This document shows, one piece after another, positions 48,506 through 57,170 of a stretch of 64,000 nucleotides of DNA. Below the pieces are notes generated by a model. It saw only the letters and a program-made list of their open reading frames with translations, made no database searches and had not been told where the DNA came from. Each line of letters starts with the position of its first letter. Position 1 is the first letter of the stretch. The stretch lies in NCBI GenBank assembly GCA_013791775.1, contig VMTE01000023.1, forward strand, positions 1-64,000, in the 5' to 3' direction. The DNA comes from Hyphomonas sp. (GTDB lineage: Bacteria; Pseudomonadota; Alphaproteobacteria; Caulobacterales; Hyphomonadaceae). A program made the position numbers and the translations under genes.

Positions 48506-49942
48506 ATGTCCAGTCCCGTCGAAGCCGCAATCCGGGGGGTCGTCACCAAAGGCCTGATGAGTGTCGCGAACTTCAATCGCGCTCACCGCAAGGCCAAGGG
48601 GCCGAACCCTTTCCTCACCGGCGTTCACACGCCGCTCGGGTCTGAAACCACCCTCACCGATTTGAAAGTCACCGGCGCCATCCCGGCAGCGCTGAACGGT
48701 CTCTACCTGCGCAATGGTCCGAACCCCTTCACGCCGCCCAATCCTGCCATCCACCACTGGTTCGTCGGCGACGGCATGTTGCACGGCGTCCGTCTGGAAG
48801 GCGGCAAGGCGCTCTGGTACCGCAACCGCTGGGTCCGCTCGGCGGCCATCAGCAAGGCGCTCGGCGAGACACCGATCCCCGGCCCGGCCAGCCGCTTTGA
48901 AAGCCCGAACACGAATGTTGTCGCCATCGCCGGCAAGATCTGGGCGCTGGTTGAAGCGGGCGGCCTGCCGGTCGAGGTCTCCGACACGCTGGAATCGCGT
49001 ACGCGCAGCGACTTCGACGGCCTTCTCGCCATGGGCTACACGGCCCACCCGCATGAAGACCCGCTCACCGGCGAAACCCATGCCATCTGTTACAATTCGC
49101 TGGCGCCCACCACGATCTGGCACACCGTCATCGACACCCAGGGCAAGGTCCGCCGCCACGAGCCGATCGCCGTCCAGGACGGCCCCTCCATCCATGACTG
49201 CATGATCACGAAGAACCATGTCATCGTGATGGACCTGCCGGTTACCTTCTCGATGCCCGCCCTGATCTCCGGCGAAACCTTCCCGTATCGCTGGAACCCG
49301 AAACACGCCGCCCGTATCGGCCTCCTCCCCCGCGAGGGCAAAGGCAGTGACATCATCTGGTGCGACGTCGAGCCCTGCTACATCTTCCACCCGGCCAACG
49401 CCTATGAAACAGAAGACGGCACGGTCATCATGGACGCCTGCGTCCACTCGGCCGTGTTCGCGGATGGCCAGATGGGTCCGAACGCGCCGGTCACCACCTT
49501 CGAAAGCCTCGAGATCGACCCCGCCGCCCGCAGGGTGACCCGCACGGTCATCGATGCCGCGCCGCAGGAATTTCCGCGTCCGGACGAACGGCGCACCGGC
49601 CAGCCCTACCGCTACGCCTACACCGTCGCCCTGCCCGAGAACGGGGACCCCGGCTTCGTCGGCGACCCCCGGCTCTACAAGCACGACCTGGGATCACGCA
49701 CCCGCGAGACCCGCAATTTCGGCGAGGGCAAGATGACAGGCGAATTCGTCTTCGTTCCCGCGCATGCCGGCGCCGAGGAGGATGAGGGCTGGCTGATCGG
49801 CTTTGTCATCGACACGGCGGCCGACACGACCGACCTCGTGATCCTCAACGCGCACGACTTCACCGGCCCGGCGGTTGCCACCATCACCATCCCGCACCGC
49901 ATCCCTCCGGGTTTCCACGGCAACTGGATCCCGCTGGCCTAG
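48506..49942 (+). CDS. Carotenoid oxygenase family protein
   Basis: A 478-residue non-haem iron dioxygenase of the RPE65/CCD family. The early block ALNGLYLRNGPNPFTPP is typical, and the four iron-binding His residues are visible in YTAHPHED, SIHDCMIT, YIFHPANAYE and PPGFHGNWIPLA. It cleaves carotenoids, stilbenes or related alkenes; the substrate is not predictable. It is controlled in all likelihood by the divergent TetR gene. The pair lies between hisB and hisH. Confidence 0.93.
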   Translation: MSSPVEAAIRGVVTKGLMSVANFNRAHRKAKGPNPFLTGVHTPLGSETTLTDLKVTGAIPAALNGLYLRNGPNPFTPPNPAIHHWFVGDGMLHGVRLEGGKALWYRNRWVRSAAISKALGETPIPGPASRFESPNTNVVAIAGKIWALVEAGGLPVEVSDTLESRTRSDFDGLLAMGYTAHPHEDPLTGETHAICYNSLAPTTIWHTVIDTQGKVRRHEPIAVQDGPSIHDCMITKNHVIVMDLPVTFSMPALISGETFPYRWNPKHAARIGLLPREGKGSDIIWCDVEPCYIFHPANAYETEDGTVIMDACVHSAVFADGQMGPNAPVTTFESLEIDPAARRVTRTVIDAAPQEFPRPDERRTGQPYRYAYTVALPENGDPGFVGDPRLYKHDLGSRTRETRNFGEGKMTGEFVFVPAHAGAEEDEGWLIGFVIDTAADTTDLVILNAHDFTGPAVATITIPHRIPPGFHGNWIPLA

Positions 49943-50000
49943 CCTTCTTGCCGGTCGCGGCGCGTTCCCGGCAACCGGGGCCACTTTTTGCCGCGCCGCT

Positions 50001-51770
50001 TCAACCGCCGCAGAGCAGGCCGAGCGGCGTCATGCCGCTCGCCGGCTCGATTTCCTGCCGGATCTGTTCGAGGATCAATGGCAGCGCCACGCCAAAGCCG
50101 CTGCGCGGACGGCCTGGATCTGCGCCCGGCACCGAGCCGATATGCACCGCCACCACTTGCCCGCCCGTCAGGTCGAACACCGGCGCGCCAAGCGCGCCCA
50201 GCGTGGTCGAGTGCGCGTAATAGATCCTGTACGGATCAGCGGCGTCTTCCAGCTTCGACACGAACAGCGTCACCGACTGCCCGCCGGCCGCCGCGTCGCC
50301 GATGCCGTAGAGCGCCAGCGGCCGCCCCGGCAGGTTCGCCGGGCTCTCGTCGCCGTCAAGGATCGTGCAGGCGATATCCTGCGTCACCAGCGGACGCGCA
50401 CCGAAGGGCGGCGCGGCGTCCAGCCGCCAGAGCTCGAACGGATCGATCCCGCCCATGTGCGCCGGTGTGGACCAGACCGGCGCGGCGCCCTTGATCCAGA
50501 TCCCGCCGTCGAGCGCCGGAAACAACGCGCGCAGACCCGTGGGCGGTCCCGCCTGCCCGGTATCGACAATCCGCTGCACGAGCGGCGGCGCGTCCACCGG
50601 CACCTCGCCTGCCGCAAACCCGTCCGGCGGATCCGGCTCCCCGGGCGCTTCGGCAAGGTTCACAATCGCGCCGCCGCCGGACCCGCCGTGGCCCCGCATC
50701 GCCGGCACCAGGAGGTAGGCGCCCGCATCGCCCCCGCGCAGCACGCTGCCGTCGATCAGTACGCCGGACTGGACCGCCGCCACCACGCCCGCTGCATCGA
50801 CGCGCTCGACCTTCGCGATGGCGCCGGAAAACTTCGCCGCCAGCGGGAACCAGCCGCCCCTGATCGTCACATAGTCCGCGCCGGACGGCGGCGCGCGCAG
50901 TGAAATGTCCGCCTGCAGACGAAGGTTCGCCTGCTCGACTTCGCGCGCCCTGACTTCCAGCTCCTGGAAGGCCCAGACGGCGCGGGCGCGGGCCTCTTCG
51001 GCGTCGTCGCGCGCCCTGGAGGCCTTGTACGCCTGCCACGCCGCCCCTGCCGCCAGCAGGCTCATCCCCAACGCCACCAGCATCGAGACAACCACCGCCC
51101 CGCGCCGCTTTGCCCTTGCGGCCATCTCGGCCGCTGCGCGCGCCGCCAGGCTCGCGCCGATATAATCCGCATGCAGATCGGTCAGCGCCGGCGCAGTGTG
51201 CGGCCGGGCCGCCGCCCAGTCCCGCGCCGCATCCAGCTCCTCCCCGCGCAGCAACGCCGCCTCCGGCCGCCCGCGGGCCTCCCACCGCCGCGCAAGGCCG
51301 CCGATCCGCGAATGCTCCCGGATCCAGGCGGCGTCGACCCGCAGCGCGCCGGCCAGTTCTGACAACCCCTTCGCAAAGCTCTTGCCGCCATCGAAGAACA
51401 CGAAGTTCAGCGCCGAGAGCTCCTTCGGCATCTGCGCCGCGTCGACGGGCGACCACACCACCGGCAAGAGCCGCTTCGACAGGCGCAGCGTCTCGGTCAC
51501 TTCCCAATGGCATTGCGGCGAGGACACCGAATGCGGCGAGATCACATAGACGACCGTATCGGCCTCGCCGATCAGCCCGCCGAGCCGCGCCTCCCACGCC
51601 TCGCCGGGCGCGATATCCTCCCGGTCGATATACGCCTCGAAGCCGCACGCCTGCAGCCCCGCCACAAGGTCGTCCGCAAACGCCGCATCCTTGCGCGAAT
51701 AGGACAGGAACACCTTGGCGGCTTCCGGCGCGGAGGCCGGGCGGCCTGGCTGAGACGCTCTGGTCCCCAT
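50001..51770 (-). CDS. TIR-domain protein with membrane helix and degenerate trypsin-like domain
   Basis: A 589-residue protein. The N-terminal TIR domain (residues about 18-145) includes KVFLSYSRKD, YIDREDIAPGEAW, VVYVISPHSVSSPQCHWEV, with Glu90 at the position of the catalytic Glu of NAD-cleaving TIRs. One membrane helix lies at about 223-247, followed by a coiled coil (250-290). The C-terminal part (295-575) has a trypsin-like pattern: SGVLIDG early, and GALGAPVFDLTGGQVVAVHIGS late. Where active proteases have GxSGGP, this has GALGAP (Ser replaced by Leu527), and no H-C block is visible. I infer a dead protease fold used as a sensor or ligand domain. It sits alone between the carotenoid oxygenase and hisH. 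Confidence 0.8.
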   Translation of the reverse strand: MGTRASQPGRPASAPEAAKVFLSYSRKDAAFADDLVAGLQACGFEAYIDREDIAPGEAWEARLGGLIGEADTVVYVISPHSVSSPQCHWEVTETLRLSKRLLPVVWSPVDAAQMPKELSALNFVFFDGGKSFAKGLSELAGALRVDAAWIREHSRIGGLARRWEARGRPEAALLRGEELDAARDWAAARPHTAPALTDLHADYIGASLAARAAAEMAARAKRRGAVVVSMLVALGMSLLAAGAAWQAYKASRARDDAEEARARAVWAFQELEVRAREVEQANLRLQADISLRAPPSGADYVTIRGGWFPLAAKFSGAIAKVERVDAAGVVAAVQSGVLIDGSVLRGGDAGAYLLVPAMRGHGGSGGGAIVNLAEAPGEPDPPDGFAAGEVPVDAPPLVQRIVDTGQAGPPTGLRALFPALDGGIWIKGAAPVWSTPAHMGGIDPFELWRLDAAPPFGARPLVTQDIACTILDGDESPANLPGRPLALYGIGDAAAGGQSVTLFVSKLEDAADPYRIYYAHSTTLGALGAPVFDLTGGQVVAVHIGSVPGADPGRPRSGFGVALPLILEQIRQEIEPASGMTPLGLLCGG

Positions 51771-51860
51771 GGGTCAGCCTCGTGTGCAGTTCGCCGCCGC
51801 GACCCTATCCCAAACACCGGTCAATTGCCACGCCCCGCCGCCCCCGCTAAGAGCCGGACC

Positions 51861-52493
51861 ATGTCCCGCGTCGCGCTCATCGATTATGGCTCCGGCAACC
51901 TGCACTCCTGCGGCCGCGCCCTCGTTGCCGCAGCCGGCGGCGCCCACGACATCCAGATCACCGCCCGCCCGGAAGATCTCGCAGCCGCCGACCGCATCGT
52001 CCTGCCGGGCGTCGGCCACTTCGCAGACTGCGCCGGCGCCCTGCGCGCCATCCCCGGCCTGATCGACGCCCTCGAAGACGCCGTCCTGACGCGCGCGCGG
52101 CCTTTCCTCGGCATCTGCGTCGGCCTGCAGCTGATGGCCGACCTTGGCCTCGAGGACGGCGAGACGCCCGGCCTCGGCTGGATCCACGGCCTGGTCGAAA
52201 GCCTTGAGCCCGCCCCCGGCCTGCCGGTGCCGCATGTCGGCTGGAACGAGCTCGCCCTGCCCGCGCCCCACCCCGTCCTCGCCGGTCTCGGGCCGAGCCC
52301 CCACGCCTACTTCACCCACTCCTACGTCTTCCGCCCCGAAGACGAGGCCGGCGTCGCCGCCTGGTGCGACTACGGCGCCCCCTTCGCCGCCGCCGTCACC
52401 CGGGACAACCTCTTCGGCACCCAGTTCCACCCGGAAAAAAGCCAGAAGGTCGGCCTGACGATCTTGTCGAACTTTCTGAATTGGTCACCCTGA
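51861..52493 (+). CDS. hisH: Imidazole glycerol phosphate synthase, glutaminase subunit HisH
   Basis: A 210-residue class I glutamine amidotransferase that supplies ammonia to His[22 protein letters not shown] starts the protein, the nucleophile Cys is in [11 protein letters not shown], and the His-Glu pair is in TQFHPEKSQ. The ATG at 51861 is the clear start. A hairpin repeat and 60 bases separate it from hisA. Confidence 0.97.
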   Translation: MSRVALIDYGSGNLHSCGRALVAAAGGAHDIQITARPEDLAAADRIVLPGVGHFADCAGALRAIPGLIDALEDAVLTRARPFLGICVGLQLMADLGLEDGETPGLGWIHGLVESLEPAPGLPVPHVGWNELALPAPHPVLAGLGPSPHAYFTHSYVFRPEDEAGVAAWCDYGAPFAAAVTRDNLFGTQFHPEKSQKVGLTILSNFLNWSP

Positions 52494-52515
52494 AGCCCCC
52501 TCACCCCTTCCGTCT

Positions 52516-52537
52516 CCCCTCTCCCAAGGGAGAGGGG
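52516..52537. repeat. Perfect hairpin repeat between hisH and hisA
   Basis: CCCCTCTCCC-AA-GGGAGAGGGG forms a 10-base-pair perfect stem, flanked by CCCCTCACCCCTTCC on the left. The flanks resemble the ends of the element at 59334-59432 (CCCCTCACCTTCC ... GGGAGAAGGGCAAGAAG). This suggests one repeat family in full and shortened forms. No T-run follows, so transcription of hisA probably continues. Confidence 0.7.
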
Positions 52538-52554
52538 TTCAAAGAGAAGACAAG

Positions 52555-53301
52555 ATGACCTTCACCCTCTACCCGGCCATTGACCTCAAAGACGGCGCCT
52601 GCGTCCGCCTCCTGCGCGGCGAGATGGACGCGGCCACCGTGTTCAACACCGATCCCGGCAACCAGGCCGCCGCCTTTCAGGCCATGGGCTTCACCCATCT
52701 GCATGTGGTGGACCTCAACGGCGCCTTCGCCGGCGCGCCGGTCAACCGCGCGGCCGTTGCCTCGATCCTGAAATCCACCCCGGCCCCGGTCCAGCTCGGC
52801 GGCGGCATCCGCACCCGCGCCCAGATCGACGCCTGGCTGGAGGCCGGCATCGCCCGCGTCATCCTCGGCACGGCGGCCCTGCGCGACCCCGGACTCGTCA
52901 AGGCCGCCGCCCGCGACCTGCCCGGCCGCATCGTCGTCGGCATCGACGCGAAGGCGGGCATGGTCGCCGTCGAAGGCTGGGCCGAGACGAGCGACATGAA
53001 GGCGGTGGACCTCGCCCGCGCCTTCGAGGATTGCGGCGTCGCCGCCATCATCGCCACCGACATCACCCGCGACGGCCTGAAAACCGGCGTCAACGTCGCC
53101 TTCACCAGCGAACTCGCCAATGCCGTCCGCATACCGATCATTGCCAGCGGCGGCGTCGCCAGCGTGGACGACATCCGGCACTTGCGCGCCGCCCCCGGCA
53201 CCCCGATAGCTGGCACGATCCTCGGCCGCGCGCTGTATGATGGGGATATTGAGGCGGGTGAAGCTGTGAGGGCGGCGGGGAAGGTCAACCACCTAAGTTA
53301 G
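52555..53301 (+). CDS. hisA: 1-(5-phosphoribosyl)-5-ProFAR isomerase HisA
   Basis: A 248-residue (beta-alpha)8 isomerase. The catalytic Asp lies in [14 protein letters not shown], the second Asp in [15 protein letters not shown], and phosphate-binding turns in QLGGGIRT and [12 protein letters not shown] are intact. It follows hisH in the normal order. hisF, usually next, is 3.9 kb downstream. Confidence 0.97.
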   Translation: MTFTLYPAIDLKDGACVRLLRGEMDAATVFNTDPGNQAAAFQAMGFTHLHVVDLNGAFAGAPVNRAAVASILKSTPAPVQLGGGIRTRAQIDAWLEAGIARVILGTAALRDPGLVKAAARDLPGRIVVGIDAKAGMVAVEGWAETSDMKAVDLARAFEDCGVAAIIATDITRDGLKTGVNVAFTSELANAVRIPIIASGGVASVDDIRHLRAAPGTPIAGTILGRALYDGDIEAGEAVRAAGKVNHLS

Positions 53302-53332
53302 CATCGAGTTCGAATCAGGGTATCGGAAGCCA

Positions 53333-54757
53333 ATGGCAATCCCATCACTTCGTTCCGTCCGCGAACTTATCGAGAACCCACAAGAGTCGCTATCTGTAGA
53401 GCTGAAGGATTGGATTGATCCGAGTTTGCCAGAAGATGCTGCAAAACTGGTGAAAGAGTGTTTTGCGCTTAGAAACTACAACGGCGGTGACCTGATTGTT
53501 GGATTCGACGACAAGACTCTTTTACAATCCAAAAGGAATATCCCATCCGACGTTTCGGCAACCTTTCACGCCGATCTCGTGCAACAAGTTCTCTCAAAGT
53601 ACGCATCCGAGCCGTTCGGAGTGAGTGTCGAGTTTGGGGAGCTCAATGGCATCTCACACCCCGTAATTAGAATTCCATCAGGAGTTCGAGTGCCCGTGTG
53701 CGTCAAGTCGGACCTTTTTGATTCGAAGCAGAAAAAACTGCTCGCAGTCGATGACGTGTATTTCCGCACGTTGAATGCGAACAATCGCCCTAGTTCCGCA
53801 AAGATAAAGTACCGTGATTGGCCAGCCCTTCTCGACGTGTGTTTCGACAACCGAGAGGCTGATATCGGTCGTTTTCTGAGACGTCACCTGGGGTCTACGT
53901 CTGCGCAAAACTTGCTGAACTCACTAAAAGATCTCACTGCGGATCAAATAGAAACCGATGGCTCGGCGTTTCTCCGAAGTTCAGTTTCAGATCGGCTGAG
54001 CGCACTACTGCTTGCTGGCAGGCTTCGATTTGCAGCTATCGCGCTCAAACGCAAATCAGCATTCCCCGCATTCGGCACATATGAAGCAGCTTTGATAATT
54101 GAGGGTGAGCATCCCCATCACAAAGCAAACTATGCGTTTCTTGACATTTTGTCGTCTGCGAACCCTCGCCTGACCGGTTGGCCCATTTGGCTAGACAGTA
54201 GGACGTTCAGCGATGAGTCAACTCGACCATTTGTGCATTATGGCGTTTGGGAGGCGTTCATCGACAGCGTCTCGGCGCAAGCGAACGGCCATATTGACTT
54301 CTATCGATATGACCCTTCCGGACAATTTTATTTGCTCCGAGCGCTGCAAGATGACGTTGCCGCAAGCGAGCGCCGTCCCAAGCCTCTGACACAGTTTGAA
54401 GCAATTGTTGCAGTCTACCGCGTCACGGAGACTCTTGCCGTTGGACGCAACTTTGCGAAGGCGCTTGGATATGACACCGAAACTGCGACTCTGTGCTACA
54501 AGTTGAAGTGGACTAAGCTTGGCGGCCGCACGCTTTCAACATGGGCGAACCCGGAGAGGTCGTTGTCGTATGGCAGAAAAGCTTATCAAGACGAGTGCGT
54601 AACAGAGGCGTTCATTCCGGCTAATACTCCAGACTCGGCTTTGCCGCAGTTTGTGAAGTCAGCTGTCGACCCACTCTTCGAGATATTCGAAGGATTTGAA
54701 ATGGCGATGCCGGTAATTGAGGAAATAGTACGCAGAGTTCTGGAGCGCCGGTGGTGA
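53333..54757 (+). CDS. AT-rich AlbA_2/Schlafen-like domain protein
   Basis: A 474-residue protein with an N-terminal AlbA_2 (Schlafen-like) domain: E18-x4-E23-L-K25 opening, LVKECFALRNYNGGDLIVGFDDK (the N-x-GG core, N50-G51-G52), and later DVYFRTLNANNRPSSAK. Such domains bind nucleic acid or act as nuclease-like modules in viruses, toxins and defence proteins. The remaining 310 residues match nothing I recognise. Base composition differs sharply from neighbours: the line 53701-53760 has 28 G+C of 60, against 47 of 60 at 52801-52860 in hisA. It lies between hisA and hisF. Acquisition by transfer is likely. Confidence 0.75.
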   Translation: MAIPSLRSVRELIENPQESLSVELKDWIDPSLPEDAAKLVKECFALRNYNGGDLIVGFDDKTLLQSKRNIPSDVSATFHADLVQQVLSKYASEPFGVSVEFGELNGISHPVIRIPSGVRVPVCVKSDLFDSKQKKLLAVDDVYFRTLNANNRPSSAKIKYRDWPALLDVCFDNREADIGRFLRRHLGSTSAQNLLNSLKDLTADQIETDGSAFLRSSVSDRLSALLLAGRLRFAAIALKRKSAFPAFGTYEAALIIEGEHPHHKANYAFLDILSSANPRLTGWPIWLDSRTFSDESTRPFVHYGVWEAFIDSVSAQANGHIDFYRYDPSGQFYLLRALQDDVAASERRPKPLTQFEAIVAVYRVTETLAVGRNFAKALGYDTETATLCYKLKWTKLGGRTLSTWANPERSLSYGRKAYQDECVTEAFIPANTPDSALPQFVKSAVDPLFEIFEGFEMAMPVIEEIVRRVLERRW

Positions 54758-54843
54758 AATTTTGAGCTCGATGATCTAACCGCTGCAACGCTTGCCGCCT
54801 CAAGCCCCCGCCCCTATCCTCCGCCGCAAACGGAGCCCCCACC

Positions 54844-55260
54844 ATGCCGGACGATCTCGTCGCGCGTCTCAATGCCTTTACGGCGAACAAGCATCCCGGC
54901 CATGTCGGCGTCTCGCTCACGCATTGCGAGGCGACCCGGGTCGAAGGCCGCCTGACGGTGACCGAGTCCGTCGTCGCCGGCACCGGATTTCTCTGGGCGC
55001 CGGTCGTCATCACGCTGGCGGACTGGCTCTGCGCCGCCGGCATGTCGCCCAACCTGAAAGATGGTGAAAGCTTCACGACCGTCGAACTGAAAACCAATTT
55101 TCTCGGCAGCGCGAAGGTCGGCGAGGTCGTCTCCGGCGTGGCGACGCCCGCGCACCGGGGCCGCACCACGCATGTCTGGGATGTCGAGATCACCAACGAG
55201 ACCAGCGGCAAGGTGATTGCGCTGTTCCGCTGTACGCAGATGATCCTCGCGCCGCGCTAG
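54844..55260 (+). CDS. PaaI-type hotdog-fold thioesterase
   Basis: A 138-residue hotdog-fold protein with GTGFLWAPVVITLADWLCAAG, FTTVELKTNFLGSAKVGEVVSGVATPAHRGRTTHVWDVEI, as in PaaI/YdiI-like acyl-CoA thioesterases. It hydrolyses an acyl- or aryl-CoA ester of unknown nature. It follows the AT-rich gene but has the host's GC-rich codon use. Its last 4 bases overlap the end of the convergent small gene. Confidence 0.9.
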   Translation: MPDDLVARLNAFTANKHPGHVGVSLTHCEATRVEGRLTVTESVVAGTGFLWAPVVITLADWLCAAGMSPNLKDGESFTTVELKTNFLGSAKVGEVVSGVATPAHRGRTTHVWDVEITNETSGKVIALFRCTQMILAPR

Positions 55261-55451
55261 CGCATCGTGCTCAGCGGCCGGCGCAGCATCCGCCGCGTGC
55301 GCAGGGCATGGGCGAGGTCGGATTCGCCGGTCTCGGGCTTGTCAGAGGCCTCCTGCAGCCGGGTCAGCCGCGCCGCCAGGCGGCAAAGGTTTTCGGTGTC
55401 GTCCTGGCGGATCCGTTCCGCCGCTTTCAGGCTTTCACGTTTCAGGCTCAT
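55257..55451 (-). CDS. Small basic/helical protein of unknown function
   Basis: A 64-residue soluble protein, MSLKRESLKAAERIRQDDTENLCRLAARLTRLQEA, largely alpha-helical by eye, ending with RRMLRRPLSTMR. A good GGGAGAGGAAAG lies just before the ATG. No family is recognised. It is the shortest frame I accept here on a ribosome site and a compact position between two genes. Confidence 0.5.
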   Translation of the reverse strand: MSLKRESLKAAERIRQDDTENLCRLAARLTRLQEASDKPETGESDLAHALRTRRMLRRPLSTMR

Positions 55452-55544
55452 GTCTTTCCTCTCCCGGGCGCGCCGCGCCCATCTGCTTCAAGACCCCCGT
55501 CCTTCTATAGCAGACTCCCGCACCTACCCCAAACTGTGCCGTGC

Positions 55545-56120
55545 TCAGTCGAATTCGACACCTTTGGCTACAAGCGCAGCGCGGACCGCATCATACTCTG
55601 CCTGCGCCTCGGCCACCGCCGCATCGAGCGCTTCCGGCGCAATGCCTTGCCGCCGGATCAGCAGGGCATAGCACGTCTCGTTCGCCGCCCCGAGGCCCCA
55701 GGCCGTCATCGAAATCGAGGCAGACAGCGTGCCCGTCTCGCGGCTTGAAGAGAACTGGGCCTGCCGCTTTCCGACGTCGAAAACTTCATACCGCATCAAC
55801 TTGGAATAATAGCCGCCGAACGTCTTCTTGTTGTTGTTGACACGCACCCTGTCGGAAAGGAATTCGCACTTCTCGCGTGTCGAAAAGATCCTCTTGAACG
55901 GACCGTCATCGTCCGCGTCATACGTCGCCGCCGCGAGCACCTCGTCGGGCGTCTTCGCGGCGGGCGCCGCCGCATCGGCCGCACACAGAGCGTCCACCTC
56001 GGCCTTTTCGTAACCTGCTTGGGCGAGCTCGATACGTTGTTCAACCGAACAGCCCTCCGCCGCCGCATTCATCAGGCCCGAGAGGGCAGCGCCAAACAGG
56101 CAAACAACGAGTGTCTTCAT
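55545..56120 (-). CDS. Secreted protein of unknown function
   Basis: A 191-residue protein with a signal peptide (MKTLVVCLFGAALSGLMNAAA-EG) and two Cys pairs likely to form disulfides (CSVEQR, CAADAA, KCEFL, ETCYALL). A Pro/Ala linker, the central YYSKLMRYEVFDVGKRQAQFSSSRETGTLSASISMTAW and a helical C-terminus follow. No family is identified. GGAAAACTGC precedes the ATG. It lies between a 64-residue gene and a diguanylate cyclase, all leftward. Confidence 0.65.
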   Translation of the reverse strand: MKTLVVCLFGAALSGLMNAAAEGCSVEQRIELAQAGYEKAEVDALCAADAAAPAAKTPDEVLAAATYDADDDGPFKRIFSTREKCEFLSDRVRVNNNKKTFGGYYSKLMRYEVFDVGKRQAQFSSSRETGTLSASISMTAWGLGAANETCYALLIRRQGIAPEALDAAVAEAQAEYDAVRAALVAKGVEFD

Positions 56121-56192
56121 TGCAGTTTTCCTTTTCGTCTGCGCAAAGTCTAATCGCCGCGAGCGTGATAGGGCAACCCCGGATTCGCGTCG

Positions 56193-56969
56193 TCAAACCC
56201 GTGCCAAGCGCACCACGGATGCGCCATGGAGCGGCGAGAATTGCTGCGCATCCAGCGCGCAGTTCTTGCCGGCGTGCTTGGCCCGGTAGAGTGCATGATC
56301 AGCGCGGCTGAGCAGCGCGGACATCGTGTCGCCGGCGCCGGCAAGGCTGTAGCCGAGGCTGATCGTTACCCCGAGGGGGGGCTCGCCGGCAAGGCTCGTC
56401 TCGCGCCGCACCGCGCTGACCAGCGCCTCGCACCCGTCTTTCGCCGCCGCCTCATCGGCGAACGCGGCCGCCATCGCGAATTCCTCGCCGCCGAGGCGTG
56501 CAATCACGCCGGATTTCGGCGTCGCCGCCCGCAATATTCCGCCTACGGACGTCAGCACCTTGTCGCCGGTTTCGTGGCCGAAATCGTCGTTCACGCGCTT
56601 GAAATTGTCGATGTCGGCAATCGCGCAAACGAACACCAGCCCGGCCTCCTGCGCCGCCGCCTGCAAGCCTCCGGCCGCCACGAAGAAGGCGCGCCGGTTG
56701 GGCAAGCCCGTCAGCTCGTCGGTATTCGCCAGCCGGTGGTTTTCCCGCGCCAGGCGCTCAACCCGCATCCGTTCCCGCAAGATGAAGAACGAACAGGCTG
56801 GCGAAATCAGGGCCGGCAGGAGAATGCACGCTGCATAGATCGACGGACGGTCAATCACCGGGTCAATCTGCAGCCAGATGTAAACCGGAACGAACGTGGC
56901 CAGCACGGAAAAAACCGTGATGGCCGCCCCTGTGGCAAGGGCTTTCTGGAGATCGGTCAGGTCGCGCAT
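56193..56969 (-). CDS. Membrane-bound diguanylate cyclase (GGDEF)
   Basis: A 258-residue protein with two N-terminal membrane helices (AITVFSVLATFVPVYIWL; IYAACILLPALISPACSFFIL) and a GGDEF domain starting at ANTDELTGLPNRRAFF. The active site is LGGEEFAMA and the substrate-binding DIDNFKRVNDDFGHETGD is complete, so synthesis of c-di-GMP from two GTP is expected. No RxxD inhibitory site is obvious. MRDLTDLQ at 56969 is the preferred start. It is divergent from hisF across a 201-base gap. Confidence 0.93.
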   Translation of the reverse strand: MRDLTDLQKALATGAAITVFSVLATFVPVYIWLQIDPVIDRPSIYAACILLPALISPACSFFILRERMRVERLARENHRLANTDELTGLPNRRAFFVAAGGLQAAAQEAGLVFVCAIADIDNFKRVNDDFGHETGDKVLTSVGGILRAATPKSGVIARLGGEEFAMAAAFADEAAAKDGCEALVSAVRRETSLAGEPPLGVTISLGYSLAGAGDTMSALLSRADHALYRAKHAGKNCALDAQQFSPLHGASVVRLARV

Positions 56970-57089
56970 GGGGTCTCGTCGCTCTTGCCGGCAGGAATAC
57001 ACAGGCCGGGTTAAATCCAGCCCCGGATGATCGGCGCAATTTCACCGGTCGCCGCGCGGCCGCCCCCAGGAATTGTCCAGCCGGGGAGC

Positions 57090-57120
57090 TTGACACCGGA
57101 CGTTTGTTCGTGTTTTGTTC
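57090..57120 (+). promoter_or_regulatory. Candidate hisF promoter overlapped by GTTC-N7-GTTC (LexA-like) box
   Basis: TTGACA at 57090-57095 is followed 17 bases later by a weak TTTTGT. GTTCGTGTTTTGTTC (57106-57120) overlaps the expected -10 region. GTTC-N7-GTTC is the known LexA (SOS) box layout of alphaproteobacteria. It lies 51 bases before the hisF start and about 140 bases before the start of the divergent diguanylate cyclase gene. Either may be controlled. Confidence 0.45.
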
Positions 57121-57170
57121 CCTTCCGATTGGCTATGGCGCCGCGTGCGGGCTGACGCTAAACCGCAGGC

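Noticed and set aside
54814-55211. Open frames on the - strand opposite the thioesterase.
   Set aside because: The + strand carries a clear hotdog-fold thioesterase. The antisense frames lack recognisable features.
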